Source of the DNA: an uncultured Phycisphaerales bacterium | Lineage (GTDB): Bacteria > Planctomycetota > Phycisphaerae > WQYP01 | Direction: 5' to 3' | NCBI GenBank assembly: GCA_903868035.1 | Contig: CAIPTQ010000123.1 | Coordinates: 1-20,542 of the forward strand | DNA length: 20,542 nt | Shown here: in pieces, positions 19,605-20,542 of the stretch | Layout: the number at the start of each line of letters is the position of its first letter | Position numbering within the stretch: the stretch's first letter is position 1 | Translations under genes and position numbers: made by a program | The notes under the pieces: generated by a model | Told to the model about the DNA's origin: nothing | What the model saw: the letters and a program-made list of their open reading frames with translations, nothing else | Databases searched by the model: none

Positions 19605-20381
19605 TTACAGCCCCAATTCATACCCCCCGGCATACTGCGCGAAGATGCCGCGGAGATATTCCACCTGCCGGGCGGCATCCATCTGGAAGAGCGGTTCATG
19701 CTTGGCGTTCCATGGAAAGAGGGCGGCGCGATCCGTCCGTTCAAGGTATCCCGCGCGCCAAGCCTGTTCGGGCGCCACCACCGGGAAGGGATTGATCTCC
19801 CGCGGAATCAAAAACGCATTGTTGTATTCCACCTCGACCAGGTCGTAGTTGTGCCGACCCGCGAGTTCCATCAGCATCGCCAAACTTTGCCCCTGAAAAT
19901 TGTCGTTCTTATACGAAAAATCCGGGTTGTACTTGACGGTGAATTTCACCGGCGGCGGGATGATCTCATTGACTTCGCTGACGATCAGCGAAGGGCGGTA
20001 CGCCGCCAGCAACTGCGCGAGCACATAATAGTCGTAGCTGTCGATGTCCAGGCTCAGATACCCGAACTCCCGCGGCGTCGAAAAGGCCTGCAGCAACGGC
20101 ACAATATTCATCGGCGTGGCATAACAGCGCGCCAGCCCCACCTTGCCCAATTGCACGTAGTTCCGCGCCAGGCCCGCGAACAGCTCCGGGTCGGCCTCCA
20201 CCGCCAGGCCGCCCCATCCCTGCATGAAAATGGGCAGCGTGTTGGACAGAACGACCCCGTTATGGGCCGCGATATCCACGCAGAAGTGCTCGCGCGGGGC
20301 CAGCCGCTCCAGCATCCGGGCCACGATGGCCTGCTCGTTGTGTTGCGAAAACCGGGGGATGGAATTAACGATATTGATCAC
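19605..20381 (-). CDS. FkbM-like SAM-dependent methyltransferase family protein, 258 aa
   Basis: The motif HFCVDIAAHNGVVLSNTLPI matches motif I of FkbM-type enzymes (VDIGA..G..S), followed by a GWGGLAVEADPE acidic-end strand that should bind the ribose of S-adenosylmethionine, and REFGYLSLDIDSYDYYVL, the 'LSIDID..D' motif of this family. The C-terminal part (EVEYNNAFLIPREI) is consistent with a substrate-binding region. FkbM-like enzymes methylate hydroxyl groups of sugars and polyketides; the substrate here is unknown. The glycines of motif I are partly replaced by Ala and His-Asn, so activity may be altered. The GTG at 20381 has GGAG about eight bases upstream; no ATG is near. It converges with znuB. 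Confidence 0.75.
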   Translation of the reverse strand: MINIVNSIPRFSQHNEQAIVARMLERLAPREHFCVDIAAHNGVVLSNTLPIFMQGWGGLAVEADPELFAGLARNYVQLGKVGLARCYATPMNIVPLLQAFSTPREFGYLSLDIDSYDYYVLAQLLAAYRPSLIVSEVNEIIPPPVKFTVKYNPDFSYKNDNFQGQSLAMLMELAGRHNYDLVEVEYNNAFLIPREINPFPVVAPEQAWRAGYLERTDRAALFPWNAKHEPLFQMDAARQVEYLRGIFAQYAGGYELGL

Positions 20382-20445
20382 GTGATGGCTCCAATCTTAT
20401 GTGGTAACCGTTCACAGTTTCCGCGGTATTATTCGCGCTTGTGAT

Positions 20446-20474
20446 TTGCGCCCGCGGCGACAAGTTGGTACAAC
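20446..20474 (+). promoter_or_regulatory. Promoter-like site of the window-end gene
   Basis: TTGCGC (20446-20451), a 17-base spacer and TACAAC (20469-20474) lie seven bases before the ATG at 20482. AAGGA also lies just before the ATG but is too close to act as a normal ribosome binding site. Confidence 0.4.
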
Positions 20475-20481
20475 ATGAAGG

Positions 20482-20542
20482 ATGAGCAGTTACAGTGACA
20501 CGGATGTCAAGCGGTTGATTGCCGAAGCGATAGCGCCGCTGC
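20482..20542 (+). CDS. Start of an unidentified gene, cut by the window edge
   Basis: The ATG at 20482 opens a frame reading MSSYSDTDVKRLIAEAIAPL to the end of the window. Only 20 residues are visible, polar then amphipathic helical, with no recognisable domain. The nearby ATG at 20475 reaches a stop after seven codons. The gene is divergent from the methyltransferase gene, and the shared gap 20382-20481 holds the promoter-like site described above. Confidence 0.4.
   Translation, partial: MSSYSDTDVKRLIAEAIAPL

Noticed and set aside
20377..20386. ATCACGTGAT palindrome at the methyltransferase start as an operator
   Set aside because: Ten bases of palindrome overlapping a GTG start can occur by chance, and no second copy or promoter context supports it.

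Overview
The window reads as chromosomal DNA from a GC-rich planctomycete, most likely class Phycisphaerae. The support is indirect: a prepilin-type protein of the planctomycete '[16 protein letters not shown]' type, secreted proteins with Pro-Ala-Thr linkers just after the signal peptide, short tandem heptanucleotide arrays between genes, and mixed start codons. No rRNA, tRNA or CRISPR array was seen.

Layout. 1-4606: a secreted protein and a PilZ protein (both minus), separated by a terminator, a promoter-like site and a probable small structured RNA; then on plus a Nudix-like protein, an exported FKBP-type prolyl isomerase and a secreted beta-helix protein with a LysM-like tail. 4976-7973: a RbsD/FucU mutarotase, a small membrane protein and a carbonic-anhydrase-like protein in a tight plus run, facing a DUF418 membrane protein. 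8083-14287: an accessory stretch with a toxin-first HigB/HigA-type pair, a gene remnant, a GT-C-like membrane protein, a nucleotidyltransferase-like (DUF6932-type) plus coiled-coil gene pair flanked by direct repeats, an internally duplicated helical protein of unknown family, and a second toxin-first pair (ParE/RelE plus Phd/YefM type). 14483-16369 (minus): a prepilin-like protein followed by a RIO/WaaP-like kinase, with phased A-tracts between them. 16534-19586: a zinc-uptake operon znuA-znuC-znuB behind a three-half-site operator-like element. 19605-20381: a FkbM-like methyltransferase. 20482 to the end: the start of an unidentified gene.

The clearest functional unit is the zinc transporter: a lipoprotein that binds metal, an ATPase and an ABC-3 permease, probably under a Fur-family regulator. 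The most unusual signals are non-coding. Period-7 tandem repeats sit at gene edges, including both junctions inside the zinc operon. A dispersed repeat built on ACGAAG units follows three genes in the same orientation and forms the last codons of znuC. Five genes have a -10-like hexamer only 6-7 bases before the start codon and no Shine-Dalgarno sequence, which suggests leaderless mRNAs. The best candidates for undescribed biology are the repeat-flanked gene pair at 11323-12064 with the duplicated WW-motif protein beside it, and the structured RNA at 1068-1152.
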